64,000 bases of DNA from Methanoculleus bourgensis MS2. Lineage in GTDB: Archaea > Halobacteriota > Methanomicrobia > Methanomicrobiales > Methanoculleaceae. Below, in pieces: positions 27,719 through 36,245 of this stretch (positions within the stretch are counted from its first letter, which is position 1; each line of letters starts with the position of its first letter). The notes under the pieces are model-generated. The model did not search any database and was not told where the DNA came from. It saw only the letters and a program-made list of their open reading frames with translations. Where the stretch lies: the NCBI RefSeq assembly GCF_000304355.2, contig NC_018227.2, forward strand, positions 1,178,001 through 1,242,000, read 5' to 3'. A program made the translations under genes and the position numbers.

Positions 27719-27870
27719 CTGCCTGAGAGAGGGATCAACCACGAGGCGCATCAACATGATGCAGCGGGTCCACAGACCAAGGCGGTGAAGGTCTGCGGAC
27801 AAAAAAGACACTGCACCATGGGCCGGAATGTGCCCGGGCCTGAAACCCTGCTCTCGGGCATCCCTGTTTT
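27719..27870 (+). ncRNA. candidate structured RNA, copy 1
   Basis: A ~150-nt RNA candidate. The closing helix TGCCTGAGAG (27720-27729) pairs with CTCTCGGGCA (27851-27860) over ten pairs with one G-U. Inside, CAT (27755-27757) pairs with ATG (27818-27820), TGCAG (27760-27764) with CTGCA (27811-27815), and GTCCACAGACC (27768-27778) with GGTCTGCGGAC (27790-27800; one A-C mismatch). The loop is AAGGCGGTGAA and an A-rich internal bulge lies at 27801-27810. TTTT follows at 27867. Bases 27750-27830 are identical in copy 2. It has its own TATA box. I know no named RNA family that fits. Confidence 0.65.
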
Positions 27871-28063
27871 GTGGAGAGCGTATGTCCTCTGCCGTCAGCG
27901 GTGGGGGTTTTTGGCATCGTCATCGGCCCCGGGCAGCGCGGAGATGGTGCCGTTGATTGAGGTAGTCCCGCGCATTCAATCCAGATGAAGCTCCGGCGGG
28001 ATGCGCCTTCGCAAAACCCGGTCGGCAAAATCTAGATATCTCCTGAGCGGTAAAGAGGTCTGT

Positions 28064-28198
28064 ATGCCGACCTGCAGCGACTGCGCCCTCTATACGAAAA
28101 AGACCGCGGCCGATGGGGAATGCAGCATCAACGGCCCGGTTCCCGCCGACCGGGACGCCGGGCGGTGCCCTTCCCGGACGTTTCGGCCACGCGGATGA
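28064..28198 (+). CDS. small cysteine-rich protein
   Basis: A 44-residue protein from the ATG at 28064. It has four cysteines: CSDC at residues 4-7, one before SINGPVP and one in GRCPSRTF. The spacing suits zinc or an iron-sulfur centre. Upstream in-frame codons are basic and read as non-coding. It follows RNA copy 1 by about 190 bases and may belong to the same accessory unit. Function not recognised. Confidence 0.6.
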   Translation: MPTCSDCALYTKKTAADGECSINGPVPADRDAGRCPSRTFRPRG

Positions 28199-28509
28199 TG
28201 CCGTCATAAGGTTCAAAGGTCCTGGTGCCCTGGAGCCCCCTCTCGATCGAGCGGTTTGCCGTATCCACGGGGTCTGGATGCTGTCGAGGAGCGGATGCCG
28301 TATCGCCGTAACCAGAGGGCGGTTGTGGGACATAACATACATTTCGTGTTCCGCAAACCCCGTTGCAGGACACCGGTGGGGGGCAACGACGGGGCCGGGC
28401 GTGGAGCGTGGTGCCTGGGGGAACGCCTCCCGCGCGGGCGCAGCCGGCTACTCAGAAGGAAGGCGAGCAGAAAGGGAACCGTTTTCTGCCCTCAAACAAC
28501 AGACATCTC
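28199..28509. other. gene-poor spacer
   Basis: Frames are open here because of high GC, but none has a convincing start, ribosome site or protein-like composition. I see no repeat or hairpin that stands out. Confidence 0.4.
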
Positions 28510-29133
28510 ATGAACGAACAGATGGCCCTGATGCGTGAGCACGTCAGGACGGCGCTTCAGGGCTCGGGGTCTCACGGGTTTGACCATACCGCGAGAGTCG
28601 TGCGCCTCTGCGAGGTTATCGGCGCCAGTGAAGGCGCGGATATGGCGGTCCTCATCCCGGCCGCTCTCTTCCACGACATTGCGCGCTCCCTCGAAGAAGA
28701 AACGGGCGTCCCCCACGAAGAAGAGGGAGCACGAGTGGCGGAGACTCTCCTTCGGTCCATCCACTACCCCGAAGACCGCGTCGTGGGCATCGTCCACGCC
28801 ATCCGTGCGCACAGGTACAGCGCGGGTATCACCCCTGGGACCCTGGAGGCCCGGGTGCTCGTTGATGCGGACAACCTGGACGCTATGGGCGCGGTCGGGA
28901 TCGCGAGGACGTTTCTGCAGGCAGGGGAACGGGGCGGTGGCATCCTGGACGCAACCGATCATATCCGGGAAAAACTCCTGAACCTCAAATCTCGTATGTA
29001 CACCGAAAGAGCCCGGAGCATTGCCGGAGAGAGGCACGCGTTCCTCACCACGTTTCTTGAGGCCCTGGATGGCGAGATGCATCCCTGCACCCCGCCGGCG
29101 GCGGAGACGGGGCCGGACCGTTCCGCGCGATGA
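28510..29133 (+). CDS. HD-domain phosphohydrolase
   Basis: A 207-residue HD-superfamily hydrolase. The ligand pattern is clear: His in HGFDHT (about 22-26), the HD pair in LFHDIAR (about 57-58), HxxxG in GVPHEEEGA and Asp in LVDADNLDAMGA. It resembles the YedJ/uncharacterised HD proteins that act on nucleotides. The ATG at 28510 is preferred; an upstream extension is in the non-coding spacer. It ends just before the C39 pseudogene. Confidence 0.85.
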   Translation: MNEQMALMREHVRTALQGSGSHGFDHTARVVRLCEVIGASEGADMAVLIPAALFHDIARSLEEETGVPHEEEGARVAETLLRSIHYPEDRVVGIVHAIRAHRYSAGITPGTLEARVLVDADNLDAMGAVGIARTFLQAGERGGGILDATDHIREKLLNLKSRMYTERARSIAGERHAFLTTFLEALDGEMHPCTPPAAETGPDRSAR

Positions 29134-29168
29134 AGAAATGGCCAAAGGCCCTGTGGGTATATCCCAAC

Positions 29169-29571
29169 CATGGATACCTGAATAATCGCTGCATTCCTCA
29201 TCGGGGCAGTAATCGCGGCCGGTGCTGTCTTCCTGGTGACCAGCACCGCCGCGCCGTCCCGGGTGAGCTCGGCCATCCTCGCCGGGGTGCCCGACGTCGG
29301 CTGCGGGGCGCCCTCGTTCCAGGCGGTGCTCAGTTACTGAGGCCTTGCCTCCTTCGAGACGGACCTCCGCGCCCACCTCAATACGACGCCCGTGCATGGG
29401 ACCTATCCCCGGGACATGGTCCGCGTCGCAACGTCGCTTGGGCTTGAGGCGGAGTGGAAGGATAACCTCATCACAGCCGATCTCGAGGCCTCGCTCCGTG
29501 ACGGCGTCCCGGTCAATTGTCGACGCCCAGCGCATGAAGGAGCCCGATAAGGCCTGGACCACAGGTCACTA
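29169..29571 (+). pseudogene. C39-type peptidase pseudogene, 5' part
   Basis: The frame encodes a signal peptide (IIAAFLIGAVIAAGAVFLV), then the catalytic-Cys region VGCGAPSFQAVLSY and a GTYPRDMVRVATSLGLEAEW segment typical of bacteriocin-processing-type papain-like C39 enzymes. Damage: TGA at codon 4, a second TGA after the LSY, and a one-base insertion near 29518 after VPV. The gene then stops at HY where an 822-bp element begins. The rest of the gene resumes at 30394. Confidence 0.8.
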
Positions 29572-30393
29572 CTGGACCATTTCCCTAAATTTTCCACGAA
29601 GACCTCCCCGGGTTGGCGACCGGGAGGCTCCGCTGCTCTGTTCCACCATGCCCCGGGTCCGGGTTGTGCGGGAAGGGGGCGAGCCCCCATAGGCGTTAAC
29701 GTCTGGTATGGAGATTTGTGAGGATACCGTCCAATTCCGGAGACGAACGTCGTTTTGGGGCACTATTGGCCGGTCTGCGGTCAATCGTCCACCTCCTCGG
29801 AAAACGGTCTTGATCCCTGTCGGGGGCACTCGGTGAGAGTCCGACCGGTTCGCACCAGAAGTTCATCGTGCCCGGACAGGGTTTGCCCCTGGGAACCGCT
29901 CCCTCAGGGGGCGGGGGAGGAGGCCGGAGGCCGGGCGGGGTGGGGGGTTCGCGGTACCGCCGCCTGCGAGGGGCGAGCCCCCTCCCCGGGCCCCACCCCC
30001 CGAGGCGATGCCCACCACGGTCCACTGCCCGGGTGAGCCGGGGGGATACTCCGCGTTCACCACCCATGCTGAGGTGGGTGGGGACGATCACCAGAACCGG
30101 TACGGGGGGTTCAACAGAGCTTGAACCTCGCCGATAGCCAACCCGAAACGCAGTGCACCCATGTGGTAAGTTTGCGCCAATGGGGCGAGCCCCCTCCCCT
30201 GTCCCACCTCCAATGCGATAGCCACCACGGTCCACTGCCCAGGAAATAGGTCGCCTTCATGCGTACAGCCTCTCGCGCTCTCGCGCGAAACCTTGACGCC
30301 CGTGTATCTCTTCCTAAATGGAACCCTTCGCGTGCAACGCGCAAGACCGGCGATCACTCCAACGCACCCTCAAGTTAAGGTGAAATAGCCCAC
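29572..30393 (+). mobile_element. 822-bp MITE-like element (copy 3) inside the C39 gene
   Basis: The left end CTGGACCATTTC and right end GAAATAGCCCAC are imperfect inverted copies, flanked by TA on each side (29570-29571 and 30394-30395; the wider match is CACTAC on both sides). Two GC-rich blocks (about 29960-30060 and 30180-30290) repeat the interior of the copy at 46355, suggesting one element nested in another. No transposase is encoded, so it must move by an enzyme from elsewhere. Confidence 0.8.
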
Positions 30394-30640
30394 TACATGG
30401 TCGTGATCGGGGTTGACGACCGCTCCGTCTACCGAGAAGACCCCGACCCGATTGGGATGAGGCCCGTCATGGACCGCGACGAGTTCGTGCAGGCCTGGCA
30501 TGACTACGAAGGAAAAATCGCCTTTGGGTCTCGGTGTCTTCATCAGGGGCGAGGCACTCGCGGAGCGCCTGTGCTTCACAACCCGGGATGTGATGCCGAT
30601 GTTTGTGCCGGCGGCCCAAAGGACCCTATGATGGTAGTAG
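30394..30640 (+). pseudogene. C39-type peptidase pseudogene, 3' part
   Basis: It resumes as MVVIGVDDRSVYREDPDP, which joins the upstream GHY to make GHYMVVIGVDD, the catalytic-His strand of C39 enzymes. It then continues through DRDEFVQAWHDYEG. A frameshift near 30510 moves the remainder (GVFIRGEALAERL) to another frame. The 3' end lies against the convergent exporter gene. Confidence 0.78.
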
Positions 30641-30657
30641 GCGCCGGGCAAAGGGTT

Positions 30658-31014
30658 CTACGACGACATCCCGGACGGATCTGAACAGAGCTTCAACCCC
30701 ACGATCCCCGATATGATCAGGAGGATACAGAGGAGGCGGGCGACGCTCCGTGACTCACCGAAGAGGACAATCCCGGCGATGACCGTCCCCACCGCTCCGA
30801 TCCCCGTCCAGACGGCATACGCGGTCCCGAGAGGAAGGCCGGAGAGAGACCGCGAGAGGAGGTAGATGCTTCCGGCCATCACGGCGAGGGTCGCCACAGA
30901 TGGCCCCACCTTCGTGAACCCATCGGTATACTTCAACCCAAGCGCCCAGCCGGTCTCCAGGAGTCCGGCGAAGAACAGAGTTATCCAGGCAATCTCCCGC
31001 ATAGATAGATCCAC
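30658..31014 (-). CDS. gdx: SMR-family guanidinium exporter (Gdx/SugE type)
   Basis: A 118-residue four-helix transporter. The membrane-embedded Glu of [18 protein letters not shown] (about residues 17-34) and the GLKYT-GF signature mark the Gdx (formerly SugE) branch rather than the multidrug EmrE branch. It exports guanidinium against protons as a dual-topology dimer. Start may be codon 5 (MREIAWI). No guanidine riboswitch is seen upstream. Confidence 0.9.
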   Translation of the reverse strand: MDLSMREIAWITLFFAGLLETGWALGLKYTDGFTKVGPSVATLAVMAGSIYLLSRSLSGLPLGTAYAVWTGIGAVGTVIAGIVLFGESRSVARLLCILLIISGIVGLKLCSDPSGMSS

Positions 31015-31225
31015 TCATGTTTGGGAGGGCAAGCAATATACCTTGCCGATGTGCAGGTCGTGATCGGGCTCCCCGGGCGAGCCTTCTCCCTGCAGGGGAC
31101 GGGCGTGCTGCTTCCCGGTTGCGGAGAACGGCCCCCTCCCCCGAAGGAAACGATAACGGCCGCCTGCTTCCGTCACCTGTAACATGGAAGAGTACCCTTC
31201 CCGGGACCGAAATGGCGGTGGATCG

Positions 31226-31447
31226 GTGGTGAAGGTTACCATCGACAGATCGGGATGCATCAGTTGCGAATCCTGCTGGACGCTCTGCCCGGGCATCTTC
31301 GAACAGAACCCTGAGGATGCGTTCAGCGAGATCACGGAGCGGTATCGGGTCAACGATAACCCTGCCGAGGACGGGGAAGACCTCGCCGACTGCGCCGTGG
31401 AAGCTGCCGACTCATGCCCGGTGACGGTCATCTTTGTGGAGGGCTGA
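31226..31447 (+). CDS. single-cluster [4Fe-4S] ferredoxin, copy 2
   Basis: A 73-residue protein starting at GTG, nearly the same as copy 1: identical VKVTID start, CISCESCWTLCP motif and RVNDNPAE segment; two residues are missing near the EGEVPED loop. It probably carries electrons at low potential for an unknown partner. It is followed at 31553 by RNA copy 2. Confidence 0.9.
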   Translation: MVKVTIDRSGCISCESCWTLCPGIFEQNPEDAFSEITERYRVNDNPAEDGEDLADCAVEAADSCPVTVIFVEG

Positions 31448-31523
31448 TCCGATTACGGCGGATCCGAGGTGCCGATTGGATGTACGGGCCAGGGATAATG
31501 GTCATTCCTATGATATAATAAAA

Positions 31524-31533
31524 TTTTTATACT
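31524..31533 (+). promoter_or_regulatory. TATA box of structured RNA copy 2
   Basis: TTTTTATACT, about 26 bases before the closing helix, the same spacing as in copy 1 although the sequence around it has diverged. Confidence 0.6.
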
Positions 31534-31552
31534 ATTGAAGCTATGGGGGAAA

Positions 31553-31704
31553 CTGCCTGAGAGTGGGATCACCCAAGGGGTGTATCAACATGATGCAGCG
31601 GGTCCACAGACCAAGGCGGTGAAGGTCTGCGGACAAAAAAGACACTGCACCATGGGCCGGAATGCGCCCGGGATCGGAACCTGTCTCTCGGGCATACCTG
31701 TTTT
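31553..31704 (+). ncRNA. candidate structured RNA, copy 2
   Basis: The same structure as copy 1: TGCCTGAGAG (31554-31563) pairs with CTCTCGGGCA (31685-31694). The identical core is 31584-31664 and TTTT is at 31701. Between core and helix strands the sequence differs in many places, while both helix strands are unchanged. Nothing downstream on this strand looks like a coding partner, which argues for an independent RNA rather than a leader. Confidence 0.65.
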
Positions 31705-31807
31705 CCGATGATCTGTCCAAGGGAGCGTAGCCCCTTTCGGGAAGAAGCCACCCGCCCTTAGTAGCTGTCCGGCGGATTCTCCGAAAAAATGAGTTTTGTC
31801 TGCCGCA

Positions 31808-32845
31808 TCAGAGTGCGGGCTTGCTCTTCAGCGCCTCGACGAGGAGCCTGATCCCTGCCTCAAGGTCGCCGGTATCGACCACCTCGACGGGGGAGTGGAT
31901 ATAGCGGGTTGCGATCGCGAACGGGATGCTCGGGATGCCGCCCCGCTCGAGGTGGATGATGGTCGCGTCGGTGTTCCCGCCGGTCCCGACCTCAAGCTGA
32001 TAGGGGATGTCGTTCTTCTCTGCGGTCTCCCGGAGCCACGTGGCCACCCGCAGGTCGGCCATGAGGCCGCGCCCGCTCGCGCTGACCAGCTCGATGACCG
32101 GACCCTTGCCCATCTCCACGCTCGCGTCCTTCTTCTCGATCCCCGGGTGGTCGCCGGGGATGGTGACGTCGGTTGCGATCGCACAGTTGGGGTTTAAGGA
32201 GTAAGCGCTCACCTTCGCCCCCTTCAGCCCCAGCTCCTCCTGGACCGTGAAGACGCCGTATATCGTGTGGGGGGACTTCGCCTGCTGCAGGGCCCGGATG
32301 AGCATTGCGACGCCGACCCGGTTGTCGAGCGCCTTCCCGGTCACCCGGTTGCCGGCAAGTTCCGTGTACTCCCGGTCGATGGTGATCGGGGTGCCGATCT
32401 CGATACCGAGGTCGTTTACCTCCGAGGCAGAGGTGGCACCCACGTCGATGAACATATCCTCGATCTTGATCTCCTTCTTGCGGTCCTCCGGTTTCATCAC
32501 GTGTGGGGGCTTTGCACCGATGACCCCCATAACCGGGCCCTTCTTCCCGTGCAGGATCACCCGCTGGCAGTAGAGCACCGGCCCAAACCATCCGCCGATG
32601 GAGACAACCCTGATGAACCCCTTCTCGTCGATATACTGGACCATCAGGCCGATCTCGTCCATGTGGGCGGCGAGCATGATGGAAAAGTCGTCACCGCGCT
32701 TGGTGGCGATCAGGTTGCCCATCACATCCTCGGTGATCTCGTCGACCGATCCGGCAAGCTCTGCCCTGATGATATCCCTGATGTTTCCTTCCCTGCTCGA
32801 GACGCCGTGAGCGTCCGATAACTTCCTGAGTAACTCTTTTACCAT
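31808..32845 (-). CDS. M42-family aminopeptidase (TET type)
   Basis: A 345-residue dinuclear zinc aminopeptidase that forms tetrahedral 12-mers and trims short peptides. Ligands and catalytic residues: His61 and Asp63 (AAHMDEIG), Asp in GKALDNRVG, the Glu pair in QEELGLKGA, Asp in ATDVTIPGD and His in RYIHSPVE. Its stop lies about 100 bases from RNA copy 2. Confidence 0.94.
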   Translation of the reverse strand: MVKELLRKLSDAHGVSSREGNIRDIIRAELAGSVDEITEDVMGNLIATKRGDDFSIMLAAHMDEIGLMVQYIDEKGFIRVVSIGGWFGPVLYCQRVILHGKKGPVMGVIGAKPPHVMKPEDRKKEIKIEDMFIDVGATSASEVNDLGIEIGTPITIDREYTELAGNRVTGKALDNRVGVAMLIRALQQAKSPHTIYGVFTVQEELGLKGAKVSAYSLNPNCAIATDVTIPGDHPGIEKKDASVEMGKGPVIELVSASGRGLMADLRVATWLRETAEKNDIPYQLEVGTGGNTDATIIHLERGGIPSIPFAIATRYIHSPVEVVDTGDLEAGIRLLVEALKSKPAL

Positions 32846-32851
32846 TCTGTA

Positions 32852-33958
32852 TCACTCCACCAGTGCCGCAAGCCTCTGAATCGCCCGGGAGAGGTTCTCC
32901 CGGGACGTCGCGTAGCTGAAGCGTGCATAATCAGGTGCCTTCGAGCCGAACGCTTCGCCCGGCACGATGATGACACCATCTTCGATGGCCTTCTGTATAA
33001 GGTTTCGTCCCATGGGTACGAAGGCGTAGAACGCGCCTTCCGGCCGGGGGAACTCAAATCCGAGGCCGGAGAGCCCCTCATAGAGGAGATCTCTCCGTGC
33101 GCGGTACTCCTCCCGCATCTGCTTAACCGGCTCCTGGTCGCCGGTGTATGCCGCAAGCGCAGCATACTGCGATATCGATGTCGCGCAGGCCTGGGCGTAC
33201 TGGTGCACCTTGAGGCACTCCGGGATATAGTCCTCAGGCGCGGCGATATACCCGACCCGCCAACCGGTCATGGCGTATGTCTTGCTCGCGGCGTTGACGG
33301 TGATGACGTCGTCACCAAAGTGGGCTGCGCTGACATGCGCCTTTTCGTAGACAAAGTGTTCGTAGACCTCGTCGGAGACGATGGTGACGCCCCGGTCGTT
33401 GCCGTACTCCACGAGGGCACGGATCGACTCCTCGCTCTCGACGGCACCGGTCGGGTTCGCGGGGGAGTTCAGGACGAAGAGCCGTGCCCCGTCCATCTGC
33501 TCCTTCGCCTGCTCGACGTCGATATGGAGGGTTTCATCGAGCGGCACGCCCTCGGGCCGTCCCCCGGCAAAGGTCGCTAGAGCGGCATAGGAGACGAACC
33601 CCGGATCGGTGATGAGGACGCGGTCGCCCGGGTCCACGAGTGCCTCCATGACGAGGTGGAGGGCCTCGCTCCCCCCTGCCGTGACGAGGATCTGTTCCGG
33701 CCGGAAGCAAAGATCGTTCTCCCGCTCAAACTTCGCGCATATCGCCTCCCGCAGCTCCGGGATACCGGCGTTTGGGGTGTAGCCGGTCTTACCCGCCTTG
33801 ATGGCGGCGATTGCGGCCTCCTTGATGTGATCGGGCGTATCAAAGTCGGGCTGCCCGATACCGAGGTTGATCGCGTCCGGCCCTCCTGCATCGAAGAGCT
33901 TCCTGATCCCCGACATCTCCACCGCCCGGACCCGGGCGGCGTACCTGTGCTCGCTCAT
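32852..33958 (-). CDS. class I/II PLP-dependent aminotransferase
   Basis: A 368-residue fold-type I aminotransferase of the aspartate-aminotransferase-like group. NLGIGQPDFDTPDHI (about 31-45), NSPANPTGAV (about 158-167), VSDEVYEHFVY and the PLP lysine in AASKTYAMTGWRVGY (about Lys223) are visible. Amino-acid specificity cannot be told. It precedes the M42 gene by six bases, so they are co-transcribed. Confidence 0.93.
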   Translation of the reverse strand: MSEHRYAARVRAVEMSGIRKLFDAGGPDAINLGIGQPDFDTPDHIKEAAIAAIKAGKTGYTPNAGIPELREAICAKFERENDLCFRPEQILVTAGGSEALHLVMEALVDPGDRVLITDPGFVSYAALATFAGGRPEGVPLDETLHIDVEQAKEQMDGARLFVLNSPANPTGAVESEESIRALVEYGNDRGVTIVSDEVYEHFVYEKAHVSAAHFGDDVITVNAASKTYAMTGWRVGYIAAPEDYIPECLKVHQYAQACATSISQYAALAAYTGDQEPVKQMREEYRARRDLLYEGLSGLGFEFPRPEGAFYAFVPMGRNLIQKAIEDGVIIVPGEAFGSKAPDYARFSYATSRENLSRAIQRLAALVE

Positions 33959-33968
33959 GATTTACCTC

Positions 33969-34568
33969 TCACTCAATATTCGCGTGCCGGCACTGGAGGT
34001 CTTCGGGTCTGCACCGGGTGATCTCCATGAGCCGGGATATGATGGCGTCCGCAAAGACCATCGCGGTCGTCTCGAAGATGGTGCCGAGCGGCGCAAACGA
34101 CTTGTGCTCGCCCATCATCTGCCTGATCTCGAACTCCGCCGACTCGTCGGCCACCCTGTCCCGCTGGCTCTCGATGATGACGATGCAGTCGGCGATACGA
34201 CCGATCCTCGACTCTTTCTTCGAGGTGACGAGGCAGACCCGCCCGCCGATCTCCTTTGTGGTCTCCGAGATATCCGCAACCGTCTTGGTCGCACCGGACC
34301 CGGAGAAGACGACAATGATGTCCCCCGGCTTCATGGCCGGGGTCACCGTCTCCCCGACGACGAACGCCGAGAGGCCGAGATGCATCAGCCGCATGGCGAA
34401 TGATTTTGCTACCAGTCCGGAGCGCCCCGCGCCCATGGTGTAGATACGGTTCGCATTCAGGATCTCGTCTATCAGCGCATCGATCTGTTCGTCAGAGATC
34501 ACATCCGCGATGGTCCTGATCTTGGTCGCCATCAACCGCATCATATTCTTAACCGGGTGATCTGTCAT
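33969..34568 (-). CDS. hxlB: 6-phospho-3-hexuloisomerase
   Basis: A 199-residue SIS-domain isomerase that interconverts hexulose 6-phosphate and fructose 6-phosphate. It shows the MGAGRSGLVAKSFAMRLMHLG nucleotide-like loop (about 49-69) and VFSGSGATKTV (about 92-102). The ATG at 34568 follows GAGGAAC; a frame extension upstream is non-coding. It completes the ribulose-monophosphate pair with the fusion protein at 2361-3650 although 30 kb away. Confidence 0.93.
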   Translation of the reverse strand: MTDHPVKNMMRLMATKIRTIADVISDEQIDALIDEILNANRIYTMGAGRSGLVAKSFAMRLMHLGLSAFVVGETVTPAMKPGDIIVVFSGSGATKTVADISETTKEIGGRVCLVTSKKESRIGRIADCIVIIESQRDRVADESAEFEIRQMMGEHKSFAPLGTIFETTAMVFADAIISRLMEITRCRPEDLQCRHANIE

Positions 34569-35279
34569 CGTAGTTCCTCTGTTACGTTTCACGAGAACAT
34601 ACATTAGAATATCTAAGATGTGCTTTTGTGGGGGTGGTTCCATCAATCTACCGGGCCGGCTCCTGAGGGGTCCTGTGATTGCCGGAAAGTCCCTGGGGCA
34701 GATTCTGTGGGTTAGCTGCGGGTGTGGATATCGGGAGGTCGCCTTATTTATGCTCCTTATGTTCTGAATGGTATTTATCATGGATATATGTCACTTTTTC
34801 CAATCCCCCGCTCACCCCGGCAACAGAAGACGGTTGCCCGGCACCACCCTAAAAATACGCAGGAATCCGGTGCAGCGCCCGGGATGGGAGGGGCAATATT
34901 TGAGGTCTGAAAGCCGTTCTGTGGTGATATATGTCTCTTTAGATCTTATCGTTGCGATTGTGAGTAAATTTTGATGCACAGGAGACAGATCAGGCGCACT
35001 GCAGGCCACCCGCCTCTCCCATCGTGATGCGGGGGCGCGGGGCGGCGATGCTCCGGGCGAGATTGATACGGTCCTCCTGTATCCTCTATGGATGGGGCTG
35101 TGTTTTCTCTCGCCGGTGTTCTGCTGCGTGGGCGCAGGTGCCCTGCAAGCCGTCAGGGTTCCTGCCGCCTGCCGGCAACCGCATGGGAGCGGCCCGCGGA
35201 CGTGCATGTGGCGAAGGGCGGGTCACTCCTCCGGAGAAGACGTACGCCATCTCGCCTGGTATCCTGACCCCGGAAAGCC
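34569..35279. other. long intergenic stretch
   Basis: Contains A+T-rich promoter-like patches (about 34740-34800 and 34925-34975) and a GC-rich right half. I find no frame with a convincing start and composition and no match to the repeats elsewhere. The largest open frame (35024-35308, plus) is Arg/Cys-rich and overlaps the next gene antisense. Confidence 0.4.
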
Positions 35280-35876
35280 TCACTTTCCCCTCCGGGTGCC
35301 CCGGTTGAGGCGGAACGGCGTCGGGCTCGGGGCGATGGGGAACGTCCCTTCGGCCGCACGCCTGATGTCTTCGACTGAGTAGAACGCCTTCGGGGCAAAC
35401 TCGTGGATGGCGTTCTCCACATCCTTGATGTTTTTCCTCTTGATCACCGAGAAGATGACCTTGCCGGGGCCCTGTTTCCCCTGGGCGTCGATGACCGTCA
35501 CCCCGTAGCCGGCGGCACGGAGGTAGTCGATGAGATTGGTTGCGTCCCGCTGGGTGATGATCCGGATGAGGGAGAGGCCCATCGCCAGGCGCTCCTCGAC
35601 GAGCATCCCGACGTAGTTTCCCGTGCCGAACCCGGCCGCGTAGGCGAAGTAGTTGAGCGGGTTCGTGAGATTCTGGAAGATCTGACCGATGGCGATGATC
35701 CAGATGAAGACCTCGACGAACCCGAGGATCGGGGCGACCATCTTCATCCCCCGGGCCACGAAGATGATCCGCATCGTCCCGATGGTGACATCACAGATCC
35801 GTGCGAAGAAGATGAATGTCGGGACTATAATCAGAGAAACGATTGCCGGGTCGATATCCGGGACGATGCCGAGCAT
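35280..35876 (-). CDS. UPF0316 / DUF5698-DUF2179 membrane protein
   Basis: A 198-residue protein with three membrane helices (about 12-32, 42-62 and 68-88) carrying [18 protein letters not shown], then a soluble DUF2179 domain (about 110-175; [25 protein letters not shown]). The soluble fold is thought to bind a small ligand. Function unknown. The promoter ATATATTATATAATGG lies about 30-45 bases before the start. Confidence 0.88.
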   Translation of the reverse strand: MLGIVPDIDPAIVSLIIVPTFIFFARICDVTIGTMRIIFVARGMKMVAPILGFVEVFIWIIAIGQIFQNLTNPLNYFAYAAGFGTGNYVGMLVEERLAMGLSLIRIITQRDATNLIDYLRAAGYGVTVIDAQGKQGPGKVIFSVIKRKNIKDVENAIHEFAPKAFYSVEDIRRAAEGTFPIAPSPTPFRLNRGTRRGK

Positions 35877-35977
35877 ACATCATGTTTGACGAGCAGACTT
35901 CATAATTATATCCATTATATAATATATTCCAGGAACCAAAAATCCCCAAAAAACAATTTATAGGATATTGCTTAAGA

Positions 35978-36076
35978 ATGCGCGGGTTAAGAGTTGATGT
36001 GGGGCGCAGATCACCCGGATGCGATCAGGAGATCTGCCAGCTCCGTCCTCCTCAACCCGCGCATCTCCGGGTGATC
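35978..36076. repeat. two interleaved inverted repeats
   Basis: ATGCGCGGGTT (35978-35988) is the reverse complement of 36054-36064, and GATCACCCGGA (36009-36019) of 36066-36076. The order A-B-A'-B' would form a pseudoknot if transcribed. On the minus strand one half also reads as a coding tail (MRGLRRTELADLLIASG stop). Confidence 0.45.
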
Positions 36077-36245
36077 ACGGGCGTACGCGGCGGAGCAGGG
36101 GCCCGGGAGGGGCCTGCATCTGCCGACGCTTCATATCCCGCCAGACAGAACGCTGTTTGTATATCCAGTAGTCCAGGTCGCCCGGGTCGTCCGCGTAGAG
36201 CACCGTATGCGCCTCCAGGATCTCGCCCCTGAGGTACCGGGGGTC

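Noticed and set aside
27735-28028. Minus-strand frame sharing a 36-residue stretch with one at 31569-31751, looking like a conserved protein
   Set aside because: The similarity is simply the identical RNA core read antisense; outside it the frames have nothing in common and lack starts.
28363-28509. N-terminal extension of the HD hydrolase
   Set aside because: Basic, low-complexity sequence ahead of a good ATG that matches the family start.
29863-30357. Open frames in the GC-rich part of the C39 insertion
   Set aside because: The same frames recur wherever the repeat occurs, without starts or codon bias; they are products of GC-rich repeats.
30658-31220. Possible guanidine riboswitch ahead of the Gdx exporter
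   Set aside because: None of the ACGR-loop hairpins or other guanidine riboswitch signatures could be found on the minus strand.
35024-35308. 94-codon frame on the plus strand
   Set aside because: Overlaps the 3' end of the UPF0316 gene antisense, Cys/Arg-rich, no ribosome site.
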